From: Bacteroidales bacterium
GTDB lineage: Bacteria; Bacteroidota; Bacteroidia; Bacteroidales; UBA10428
DNA: 5,804 nucleotides
Reading direction: 5' to 3'
NCBI GenBank assembly: GCA_016926235.1
Contig: JAFGOZ010000419.1
Location: 1 to 5,804 of the forward strand
Part shown: positions 1 to 5,799 of the stretch, piece after piece
Layout: every line of letters starts with the position of its first letter
How positions within the stretch are numbered: position 1 is the first letter of the stretch
Notes under the pieces: model-generated
Told to the model about the DNA's origin: nothing
What the model saw: the letters and a program-made list of their open reading frames with translations, nothing else
Databases searched by the model: none
Translations under genes and position numbers: made by a program

Positions 1-22
1 TCATTTGAATTTATTAATTTTA

Positions 23-57
23 ACACGATATTCGATACTCAGTACACGATACTTATT
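23..57 (-). repeat. Degenerate 7-bp tandem repeat, five units
   Basis: Five consecutive heptamers are visible at 23-29, 30-36, 37-43, 44-50 and 51-57. The unit ACACGAT occurs exactly at 23-29 and 44-50; the others (ATTCGAT, ACTCAGT, ACTTATT) are variants of about ACTCGAT. Read on the minus strand the consensus is close to GAGTATC, the same family as the arrays at 4713-4747 and 4810-4844, which lie in the opposite orientation. The array stops exactly where the ribosome binding site of the first pilin gene begins. Degenerate heptamer arrays are known in bacteria (for example the STRR sequences of cyanobacteria); whether these are homologous is not known. Confidence 0.7.
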
Positions 58-67
58 AGGGGGGTGA
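58..67 (+). promoter_or_regulatory. Strong ribosome binding site setting a TTG start
   Basis: AGGGGGGTGA closely matches the Shine-Dalgarno consensus AGGAGGTGA and ends six bases before the TTG at 74. The GTG inside it (64-66) is in another frame, so it is not a competing start. The site supports TTG at 74 as the initiator of the Ig-repeat prepilin. Confidence 0.8.
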
Positions 68-73
68 CCCAAA

Positions 74-2494
74 TTGTCAGAATGTAGAAAAATATTATTC
101 CGAAACCAGAATGGTTTCTCACTTGTTGAATTAATGGTAGCGGTAGCTATTCTAGCTTTAGCAGCTTTTGGTATTTTTCAAGCATTTAGTGCCGGATTTA
201 TGGGTATGACAGAATCAAAAGCAAGAACAATTGCTACAAATTTTGTGCAGGAAAAGATGGAAGAGTTAAAAAATAAAGATTTTGATGAAGTCGTTGATAT
301 ATCTGCTGAAACTATGACCTCAGGAGGTATTGAATTTACACGATATATTAATGTTGATTTTATTGATGGTACTACTAACCTTGTTTCAGCTGAGCCGACA
401 AACATTAAAAGAATAATCAACACTGTTAACTGGAGTATTCATGATAAAAACCAAACAGTTCAAAGTCAGCTATTGATTCAAGAAACGCAGTTTACACCGG
501 GCGATGCAAATAGATTGGTATTATTTGCAGACCCTTACAATGTGGTATTACCTGTAACCGATAATACTGATATTATAGCAGTTATAAAGGATGAAGATGG
601 TAACACAATTACAGATTGGGATGGTAGTGATATAACTTTTACAATTATAGATGGCTCTGATTTAGGAACCCTGTCAACCTATGCTGTCACACCTGATTCG
701 AATACCGGAATTGCCAGGGTTACCTTTACTTCAACTGGAACTGGCAGCGATGCAGCAGAAGGTGTAGTAAAGATTCAAGCAAGTGTTACCAGACCGGATT
801 TAACTATATTAACTAATACCATAAATATTAATGTTACTTGGGGAGCAGTAAAAATTGAGGTTACTGCTGATCCTACTAGTATTAGGGCAGATGGAACAAG
901 TATTTCTAACATCACTGCGGAAATACAACGTGCAGATGGTTCCACCGCAACTGGAGGAACCTTTGATGTTACTTTCATGGTATCAGGTCAAGGTACATTG
1001 ATTGGTGATAATACCGTAACTGCTTCCTCAGAGAATGGATATATTGTTATTATTCAATTACAATCCACTACTACTCCTGGAATTGCGGTTGTTAGTGCCA
1101 CTTCTCCCGACCTATTTAGTGATTCCTGTGATGTTCAGACATCCGGAATTCCTGCAGGTGTTTCCATCCAAGCAGTACCTGAAGTGATTTATGATGATGA
1201 TACCGCGGATATTATAGTAAAAATTGTTGATGTTAATGGGATACCAGTTATTCCAACTGAGACAATTACTGTTTCTTTAAATATTTCCGGAGATGGGAAT
1301 TTATTTGATTTAAACGGAAATTTAGTTAATTTGTTAGAATTTAATAGTGTGCATACGATAGAAGTTAGATACAGTCCTTCTCCTGATATTGGCACTGAAA
1401 GAGATGTTACGATTAGTGCATCTACAGTTGACTGGAGCGATTCAGTTTTGGTTAATGTTCTTCCAAAATTGATTCCAGACCATATTGTTCTACAGGCAAA
1501 TCCTGCTAACATACCTGTTGGCGGGGGTTCTTCCGGAACTACTAAAATAACAGCTATCGTAAAAGATAGCAATGAAAAGACAGTTCACAATTATAGTGGT
1601 TCAGTTAATTTCATAGCGTCTATGGGAACATTATCAGCAAGTTCAGTTCCTTGTAATCAGGGGATTGCTGAGGTCTATCTAGAATCAGGTTCTATTACAG
1701 GATTTGCGACTGTAGATGCTGTTACCTATTATGATGCAACTGAACTATCTAGTTCACTCGAAGTTGGTTTTTATTCGACTGCGCATCATATTGCTTTGGA
1801 TGCCGACCCTTCTGCCATCCCTGTAGGGGGTGGGAGTGCTGGAACTTCAAAATTAACTGCTTATATTAAGGATATAGATGGAGTCACTGTTGAAAATTAT
1901 GATGGGAAGATTGAATTTTCATTTGATCAAGGATTTGGTTCTACTGCGGAATTTAAGTACGTATCAAATCCTAATTATACTGTCCCTGTGTTTAAAGGAA
2001 AAGCTTCTATTGATATAGAATCTTTACAAAACAGTGGAAATGCAGAATTAACTGCAGCAGTAAATGAAGGTGATAGTGCTACTAGTGGAGGAACAATTGT
2101 TTATATTCAGAAAGTGTTGCAGGGACCCGTGATGGATAGTGTAGAATATATTGAATATTCCGCTAATAAAAAGGGAGTTACTTGTGATGTGGAAGTGTTA
2201 GGGGGAGATTTGCCGATTGTTGAAATGATGATCTCATGGTCCCCTGATGATGATGGTGCTGTATTGTTAAGCATAGAGCTAAATGGTAGTGATGTTACGG
2301 CTGATGTATTACCTGAACAAATGTTAAATGGAAATACGATTGATATAACTGATACAGATCTTTTAACAGGAACTTCACCAGTTACTTTAGCTTTCGACCA
2401 GGGTATCACCGATAAAGATATTATTATTGATTTTGTTCCTAGCAGCTCAAATTACCATATGAATGGTTATACTGTGAATATAGACAAACAATAA
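74..2494 (+). CDS. GspI/PilV-like minor prepilin fused to five Ig-like domains
   Basis: The protein has 806 residues. A prepilin leader (1-14) ends in Gly14 before FSLVELMVAV, with Glu19 at mature position +5. The hydrophobic helix 15-38 is followed by an AxxxAxNFVQEKMEEL segment (residues 50-65), which is a hallmark of the GspI/PilV family. A beta-rich pilin core closes near residue 143 with the VNWSI pattern. Family members are usually about 120-190 residues. Here five Ig/Big-type beta-sandwich repeats follow, beginning near residues 152, 265, 367, 475 and 577 with A-x-P and then a K-D-like turn about 20 residues on. Repeats 4 and 5 share IPVGGGS. A separate domain (684-806) ends the protein. 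After prepilin peptidase processing it would assemble at the pilus tip, with the Ig arm projecting outward; an adhesin or spacer role is inferred. It is first of three prepilin genes. The TTG start is chosen for its strong ribosome binding site. Confidence 0.9.
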   Translation: MSECRKILFRNQNGFSLVELMVAVAILALAAFGIFQAFSAGFMGMTESKARTIATNFVQEKMEELKNKDFDEVVDISAETMTSGGIEFTRYINVDFIDGTTNLVSAEPTNIKRIINTVNWSIHDKNQTVQSQLLIQETQFTPGDANRLVLFADPYNVVLPVTDNTDIIAVIKDEDGNTITDWDGSDITFTIIDGSDLGTLSTYAVTPDSNTGIARVTFTSTGTGSDAAEGVVKIQASVTRPDLTILTNTININVTWGAVKIEVTADPTSIRADGTSISNITAEIQRADGSTATGGTFDVTFMVSGQGTLIGDNTVTASSENGYIVIIQLQSTTTPGIAVVSATSPDLFSDSCDVQTSGIPAGVSIQAVPEVIYDDDTADIIVKIVDVNGIPVIPTETITVSLNISGDGNLFDLNGNLVNLLEFNSVHTIEVRYSPSPDIGTERDVTISASTVDWSDSVLVNVLPKLIPDHIVLQANPANIPVGGGSSGTTKITAIVKDSNEKTVHNYSGSVNFIASMGTLSASSVPCNQGIAEVYLESGSITGFATVDAVTYYDATELSSSLEVGFYSTAHHIALDADPSAIPVGGGSAGTSKLTAYIKDIDGVTVENYDGKIEFSFDQGFGSTAEFKYVSNPNYTVPVFKGKASIDIESLQNSGNAELTAAVNEGDSATSGGTIVYIQKVLQGPVMDSVEYIEYSANKKGVTCDVEVLGGDLPIVEMMISWSPDDDGAVLLSIELNGSDVTADVLPEQMLNGNTIDITDTDLLTGTSPVTLAFDQGITDKDIIIDFVPSSSNYHMNGYTVNIDKQ

Positions 2495-2546
2495 TTTTTG
2501 AAGTATAAATAAAAATAACAATAATCAATAAATGGAAGTTAGTTGT

Positions 2547-3086
2547 ATGGTCCGGGAAAATTCAAATATAACAGAAAAAGGATTTACTCTTATAGAATTA
2601 ATGGTTGTTGTAGTCATACTGTCTATTGTTACTTTAGGTTTGGTTACATTTTTTACTGGCGGAGCACGCTCATGGATCAGTGGCCAGAGCCAATTGAAAT
2701 CACAGCGAGAAGCCAGGCAGGCAATGGAATATATGGTTAGAGAAATAAGGCATGGTGAGAGTGTTGTTACTGGAAATACCCATACTGTGACTCTGGCAGT
2801 ACCGCAGTTAGATAGTGACCCAGCTTACCAGGTTACTTATTCCTGGTCAGGAACAAATTGGGATCCGGTTAATCGGGAAGTGAATTCTGTTATCAGTAAT
2901 GTAATAGATTTCACATTTGAATACTATTGTGACACTGACCCGGTTAACCCCATTACATCATTACCGGTTTCAGTCAGTGATAATGTGAACAAAATTCATA
3001 TTCAATTGCAGATAGATACAGATAAGGATAGTAAACCTGATATTGAGTTAAATTCAGATATTGATTTGAGGAACTATGGATTGTAA
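2547..3086 (+). CDS. GspJ/PilW-like minor prepilin
   Basis: From this start the protein has 179 residues. The leader MVRENSNITEKG ends in Gly12 before FTLIELMVVV, with Glu17 at mature position +5. A hydrophobic helix covers about 13-36. The segment QREARQAMEYMVREIRHG just after it is typical of GspJ/PilW, and the C-terminal pattern of beta strands ending in DIDLRN also fits that family. Length is normal for the family. An in-frame ATG at 2532 would add five residues, but it has no Shine-Dalgarno site. ATG 2547 has GGAAG at 2534-2538 with an eight-base spacer, so it is preferred; the choice is not certain. The gene lies 52 bases after the Ig-repeat prepilin with no terminator between them, so co-transcription is likely. 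In GspI-J-K complexes this subunit sits between I and K at the pseudopilus tip; that role is inferred here from family and gene order. Confidence 0.88.
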   Translation: MVRENSNITEKGFTLIELMVVVVILSIVTLGLVTFFTGGARSWISGQSQLKSQREARQAMEYMVREIRHGESVVTGNTHTVTLAVPQLDSDPAYQVTYSWSGTNWDPVNREVNSVISNVIDFTFEYYCDTDPVNPITSLPVSVSDNVNKIHIQLQIDTDKDSKPDIELNSDIDLRNYGL

Positions 3087-3176
3087 TAAAGTTTTTAAAT
3101 AAAATTGTAGTAGAATTGAAAGCCCAGTTATAGTTCCCTTACTTGATTTTTAAATGAAAGGGGGTTTACAAGAAAA

Positions 3177-4352
3177 ATGATTCTTAGTCTTTTCTCAAAT
3201 AAGAAAGTGAAATTTAAAAAAATGATGAAAAAAGAAAAAGGTATGGCGTTAGTTGCCACAATTATCTTTGTAGCAGTTTTGACATCATTTGCTTTAGCAA
3301 TCTTATCTATGACGGGGGATGATTCAAAGCTATCAACATTACACCGAGAATCAACCCGCGCTTTTTATTTGGCAGAGGCAGGTATCGAAAAATCGCTCTG
3401 GTTATTAAATACACCGGTAAGCCAGGGTGGAAAGGGAATTAAATGGAGAACGGATGAAAGCGGTACATCCGATCCTTATCATAGTGAGGTAAACTCAGGT
3501 GAATTTTTTGATGTGACAGTAGAAACAACCACTGAACCGAGTCCGGGTATTCCTGAAATAGTTTCGATTGTTTCCACAGGAACGGTTACTGGAAGCGGAG
3601 ACTATGATAAAGGAACCAGAAAAATAAAGGTGAACCTTAGGAAGGGCATTTCCCCCTCTCCGTATATGTTATATAATTATGCTATTATGACTTACGCTGA
3701 AGACTCAAATTTAGTGTTTAATGGGCACGTGGAGGTTGAAGGCGATATACACTCTAATGGAGATATTACAGGCAACGGTTGGGATCCTGATGCAGATGTA
3801 GATGGAAACATATCTTATGCAGGAGACAGTACAGCAATTACCGGAGAAAATGTAAGCCCAGCAGGTGTTGAATCCTATCCATCCATTGATTTTGAATATT
3901 ATGAAGCCAATGCTGCTGTAGTATATGATGATGACACTGCCTATGAAATTGGTGATGAAGTATTAAATGGCATCCATTATTTTAAAGGAGATGTGACTAT
4001 CTCTAGTGACTTATTGGTTATTGGAACGATTGTTGTTGAAGGGAATATTACAGTTCAGGGGAATCCAGACATTACTTTATTACCCGATGCAGAAATAAGC
4101 CTGGTTATGGCAAATACCGGAGATATTGTATTAAATGGAAATGTACATATTGAAGGTATTGTTCATTCAGAAGGAACTATAACATTTAATGGGACCACTA
4201 ATATAGAAGAAGGAGCAGTTCTGGCTGCAGATGGAACTATAAATGGTACGGGTGCAGATACAAAAATAGTATATGATGTCACGAATCAAGAAAAGCCAGT
4301 TCCCGGAACCGGCATAGAGGTATGGAAGAAAGATTCCTGGCGGGAGATATAA
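3177..4352 (+). CDS. PilX/GspK-like prepilin with beta-solenoid C-terminal region
   Basis: The protein has 391 residues. A basic leader ends in KKEKG (Gly22), followed by the hydrophobic segment MALVATIIFVAVL (23-45). Mature position +5 is Ala27, not Glu, as is usual for GspK/PilX-type tip subunits. The segment TRAFYLAEAGIEKSL (60-74) is the PilX N-terminal domain signature. The C-terminal half is a Gly/Asn/Val-rich repeat of short strands (about 177-201 and 270-359), as in the polymer-like or solenoid domains often attached to PilX proteins. Segments 179-201 and 317-339 are a diverged internal duplication sharing NG-x-V-x-x-EG-x-x-HS-x-G. YPSIDFEYYEANA (234-246) joins the two blocks. The ATG at 3177 follows AAAGGGGG (3157-3164) with a long 12-base spacer; ATG codons at 3222 and 3225 would give leaders of 7 or 6 residues but lack a clear ribosome site. 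It is the last gene of the three-prepilin cluster, 90 bases after the GspJ/PilW-like gene. Confidence 0.88.
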   Translation: MILSLFSNKKVKFKKMMKKEKGMALVATIIFVAVLTSFALAILSMTGDDSKLSTLHRESTRAFYLAEAGIEKSLWLLNTPVSQGGKGIKWRTDESGTSDPYHSEVNSGEFFDVTVETTTEPSPGIPEIVSIVSTGTVTGSGDYDKGTRKIKVNLRKGISPSPYMLYNYAIMTYAEDSNLVFNGHVEVEGDIHSNGDITGNGWDPDADVDGNISYAGDSTAITGENVSPAGVESYPSIDFEYYEANAAVVYDDDTAYEIGDEVLNGIHYFKGDVTISSDLLVIGTIVVEGNITVQGNPDITLLPDAEISLVMANTGDIVLNGNVHIEGIVHSEGTITFNGTTNIEEGAVLAADGTINGTGADTKIVYDVTNQEKPVPGTGIEVWKKDSWREI

Positions 4353-4539
4353 AAGAAGACTGATTAAACCATCTTGACCATACAAAGAATCCAGATAGTG
4401 CAAAATGATATAAAAAAAGTAAAAAATTATTCAAAAAGAATTGCCATTTAAAAAATTGTTATATATAATGAAAATAACACGATGCTGAAGTATTATATTC
4501 TCTCAATTTCATAACACGATTGTTAGAAACGCTTGCGAG

Positions 4540-4604
4540 AATTGTTGCATGATTGCATTTATGCAGGATTGCAAGAATGGGTAAAAAAAGTATAAGTATA
4601 TAGT
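4540..4604 (+). repeat. Composite repeat, copy 1 (octamer array plus heptamer-like tail)
   Basis: It opens with a 19-base sequence (4540-4558) that recurs exactly at 4677-4695. From 4542 the sequence reads as octamers ending in TGCA: TTGTTGCA, TGATTGCA, then TTTATGCA and GGATTGCA, then AGAATGGG. The copy ends with AAGTATATAGT (4594-4604), which also ends the matching stretch of copy 2 (4713-4723). Copy 1 has two octamers more than copy 2. Confidence 0.75.
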
Positions 4605-4676
4605 TTAATACAAAAACAAAGATGTGAAATCTCAAAGTATTTAAAATAATCAACAAAAAGCTGAAAAATTTATGAT

Positions 4677-4723
4677 AATTGTTGCATGATTGCATGAAAG
4701 GGTAGATTAAACAAGTATATAGT
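4677..4723 (+). repeat. Composite repeat, copy 2
   Basis: The first 19 bases are identical to 4540-4558. The octamers here are TTGTTGCA, TGATTGCA and TGAAAGGG, so copy 2 equals copy 1 minus two octamer units. It then runs through GGGTA to AAGTATATAGT (4713-4723), where it merges into the full heptamer array. A perfect 19-base repeat in 5.8 kb is well beyond chance even at this base composition. Confidence 0.75.
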
Positions 4724-4747
4724 ATTGAGTATGTGGTATGTAGTAAA
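4713..4747 (+). repeat. Degenerate 7-bp tandem repeat, five units
   Basis: Five heptamers in exact phase: AAGTATA, TAGTATT, then GAGTATG, TGGTATG, then TAGTAAA. The core GTAT is kept in four of the five units. It is the same family as 4810-4844 and, on the other strand, 23-57. It lies 23 bases to the left of the palindrome core. Confidence 0.7.
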
Positions 4748-4764
4748 TGCCGTGTGAATAAATG

Positions 4765-4805
4765 AATGAGATTACCACGACTGGCTAAGCCAGTCTCGTA
4801 ATGAC
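4765..4805 (-). repeat. REP-like imperfect palindrome
   Basis: The centre ACTGGCT-A-AGCCAGT (4780-4794) has perfect seven-base arms. The pairing resumes further out, with ATTAC at 4771-4775 against GTAAT at 4798-4802, after an unequal four- versus three-base interruption. On the minus strand the element begins GTCATTACGAG and ends GTGGTAATCTCAT. From memory this resembles a dispersed palindromic repeat family seen in many environmental genomes whose ends read about GTCATTGCGAG and GGCAATCTCAT; I cannot confirm this by search. Copy number elsewhere in the genome is unknown. It sits between two heptamer arrays. Confidence 0.7.
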
Positions 4806-4809
4806 AAAT

Positions 4810-4844
4810 TAGTCGTGAGTATCGAGTATGTAGTATATAGTTGA
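4810..4844 (+). repeat. Degenerate 7-bp tandem repeat, five units
   Basis: Five heptamers in phase: TAGTCGT, GAGTATC, then GAGTATG, TAGTATA, then TAGTTGA. It starts seven bases after the palindrome, so the palindrome is flanked by two arrays of equal unit number and the same orientation. Confidence 0.7.
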
Positions 4845-4945
4845 ATAATATAAGGGTGTTCAAGTTAGGTTTAATACAAAAGATAGAAGAGCCACTGCCA
4901 CTCCGGTGTAGGAAAATAAATTTTAAAAGATGATATCTTGAGCAT

Positions 4946-4950
4946 AGGAG
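4946..4950 (+). promoter_or_regulatory. Ribosome binding site for the antitoxin TTG start
   Basis: AGGAG lies nine bases before TTG 4960. An in-frame TAG at 4945-4947 rules out any start further upstream, so this site decides the start. Confidence 0.7.
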
Positions 4951-4959
4951 AGTGGTTCG

Positions 4960-5268
4960 TTGAGGAAGTTTGATATTAAAGTACCAAAACGCAGTATTAG
5001 TGAGTTTTGTAAACGGAATCATATCCGAAGTTTATCTCTTTTTGGTTCTATTTTACGACAGGATTTTTCGCAGAGCAGTGATATAAATATAATTGTTGAA
5101 TTTGAAACTGGCTATGAACCTGGTTTTTTCAATTTGGTTGAAATGGAAGAAGAGCTTTCTGCAATATTTGGTGGACGGAAAGTTGATTTAAGAACCCCCG
5201 ATGACTTAAGTAAATACTTTCGTGATGATGTATTAGCTGAGGCAGAGGCATTGTACCTTGAAAGCTGA
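4960..5268 (+). CDS. mntA: MntA-like minimal nucleotidyltransferase antitoxin, altered active site
   Basis: The protein has 102 residues, a normal length for the MNT-domain family. An N-terminal helix with SEFCKRNHIRSLSLFGS is followed by the nucleotidyltransferase motif. Gly29-Ser30, ten residues, then Asp41 match GSX10DXD, but the last position is Asn43 (AAT, 5086-5088) instead of Asp. The third acidic position is present in KVDLRTP (Asp76). The rest, including EPGFFNLVEMEEELSAIFGG and DDLSKYFRDDVLAEAEALY, is family-typical. In HepT-MntA systems MntA neutralises HepT by AMPylating a tyrosine of it; replacing a metal-binding aspartate would be expected to weaken or abolish this. The TTG start follows AGGAG. 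The 3' end overlaps the hepT reading frame by 11 bases, which suggests translational coupling. It lies beside repeats and is unrelated in function to the pilin genes. Confidence 0.9.
   Translation: MRKFDIKVPKRSISEFCKRNHIRSLSLFGSILRQDFSQSSDINIIVEFETGYEPGFFNLVEMEEELSAIFGGRKVDLRTPDDLSKYFRDDVLAEAEALYLES
5245..5248 (+). promoter_or_regulatory. Ribosome binding site for hepT inside mntA
   Basis: GAGG within the end of mntA lies nine bases before the TTG at 5258, supporting that start and coupled translation of the toxin. Confidence 0.5.
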
Positions 5269-5595
5269 TTTGGTTCGTATTTATCATATGTTAGATACAG
5301 CTCGTGAGATATTGGGTTTTTCTACGGGTAAAACACGAATTGATCTGGATAATGATAGGATGTTGAGCCTCTCGATTGTTCATCTATTGGAAATTATTGG
5401 TGAGGGTGCGGTCGGTGTATCTTTAGAGTTTAAAGAAAAATATCCTCAAATTCGCTGGAATGGAATTATTGGATGCGTAACCGGCTTATTCACGGATATT
5501 ATGACATAAACTTGGATATTGTTTGGAAAACTGTTATAGAAGATATTCCTCCACTTAAAGCAGACCTCGAAAAAATTGTTGAACAAGAGGAATAA
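5258..5595 (+). pseudogene. hepT: Frameshifted HepT (HEPN, DUF86-type) toxin
   Basis: From TTG 5258 the frame encodes a normal HepT N-terminus: MKADLVRIYHMLDTAREIL, then DRMLSLSIVHLLEIIGEGA (33-51) and the KYPQIRWNGIIG segment (61-72). After Gly72 the frame turns to unrelated sequence and stops at 5507-5509 (83 residues). In the frame starting at ATG 5473 the expected continuation is present without a stop: MRNRLIHGYYDINLDIVW, then KTVIEDIPPLKADLEKIV, ending at TAA 5593-5595. Rejoined, the protein is 112 residues, a normal HepT length. It contains the RX4HXY motif (RNRLIHGY), needed for RNase activity and carrying the tyrosine that MntA modifies. The break fits loss of one base from a GGN codon at 5471-5473. 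No slippery heptamer is seen there, so programmed frameshifting is unlikely. Because the C-terminus is undecayed, the event is recent or a sequencing/assembly error. Confidence 0.9.
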
Positions 5596-5649
5596 CTTTA
5601 AAGATTTTTCCAAGAAATGATGACTAGATACTTTTTTAATCGATTTTAT

Positions 5650-5678
5650 AATTTTAATTTATTAAATAAAATTTTTTG
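5650..5678 (+). terminator. Possible weak terminator after hepT
   Basis: An AT-only imperfect palindrome (5650-5673; the outer seven base pairs are unbroken, then mismatches) runs into a run of six T (5672-5677). The lack of G-C pairs makes it thermodynamically weak, and such palindromes are common by chance in sequence this AT-rich. Confidence 0.2.
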
Positions 5679-5767
5679 TATTTATTGTTTTTTAACGCTA
5701 TACTAATTACAAGCGTACTTTAGTAATTTAAAATTGAACGTTAATTATTTAACTTATTCACATTTTA

Positions 5768-5799
5768 ACTGAAAACTATAAACTGACAACTGACAACTG
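5768..5799 (+). repeat. Degenerate 7-bp tandem repeat, ACTGACA type
   Basis: Four full heptamers and a partial: ACTGAAA, ACTATAA, then ACTGACA twice, then ACTG. The period is the same seven bases as in the other arrays but the unit is a different sequence. It lies near the window edge, so its full extent may not be seen. Confidence 0.65.

Larger units (their letters stand above)
4353..4959 (+). other. Gene-free, repeat-structured spacer
   Basis: These 607 bases separate the pilin cluster from the toxin-antitoxin module. I see no credible gene and no RNA gene. The long open frame on the minus strand runs through the repeats and into the antitoxin gene and resembles no protein family I recognise. 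The left part (4353-4539) is plain AT-rich sequence without an obvious GC-rich hairpin and T-run to end the pilin transcript. From 4540 to 4844 it is built of octamer arrays, heptamer arrays and a palindrome, listed separately. The final part (4845-4959) would have to hold the promoter of the toxin-antitoxin genes, but I could not identify a convincing -35/-10 pair. Confidence 0.75.

Noticed and set aside
21..29. TAACACGAT also at 4475-4483 and 4512-4520
   Set aside because: A nine-base match occurring three times in 5.8 kb of AT-rich sequence is expected by chance; only the 19-base repeat and the phased arrays stand out.
1189..1572. Minus-strand open frame of 127 codons opposite the Ig-repeat gene
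   Set aside because: It lies wholly inside a well-supported gene on the other strand and has no recognisable domain.
4167..4403. Minus-strand open frame over the end of the PilX-like gene
   Set aside because: It is antisense to a conserved region and has no recognisable domain.
4540..4844. CRISPR array
   Set aside because: The repeats are contiguous seven- and eight-base units without unique spacers of regular length, so they do not fit a CRISPR array.
4459..5022. Minus-strand open frame of 187 codons through the spacer
   Set aside because: It translates the palindrome and tandem repeats, overlaps the start of mntA, and looks like no known family. Its length is a by-product of the repeats and AT-rich composition.
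5465..5480. Programmed frameshifting as the explanation of the hepT break
   Set aside because: No X-XXY-YYZ slippery heptamer or A/T-rich slip run is present at the junction; a base loss or sequence error is simpler.
5473..5595. The HepT C-terminal segment as an independent small gene starting at ATG 5473
   Set aside because: No ribosome binding site precedes this ATG, and the sequence is exactly the missing part of HepT, so it is a frameshifted remainder.
5676..5704. TTGTAT and TATACT with 17-base spacing as a promoter
   Set aside because: The -35 matches only three of six positions and the region is so AT-rich that such pairs arise by chance; no downstream gene is visible in the window.
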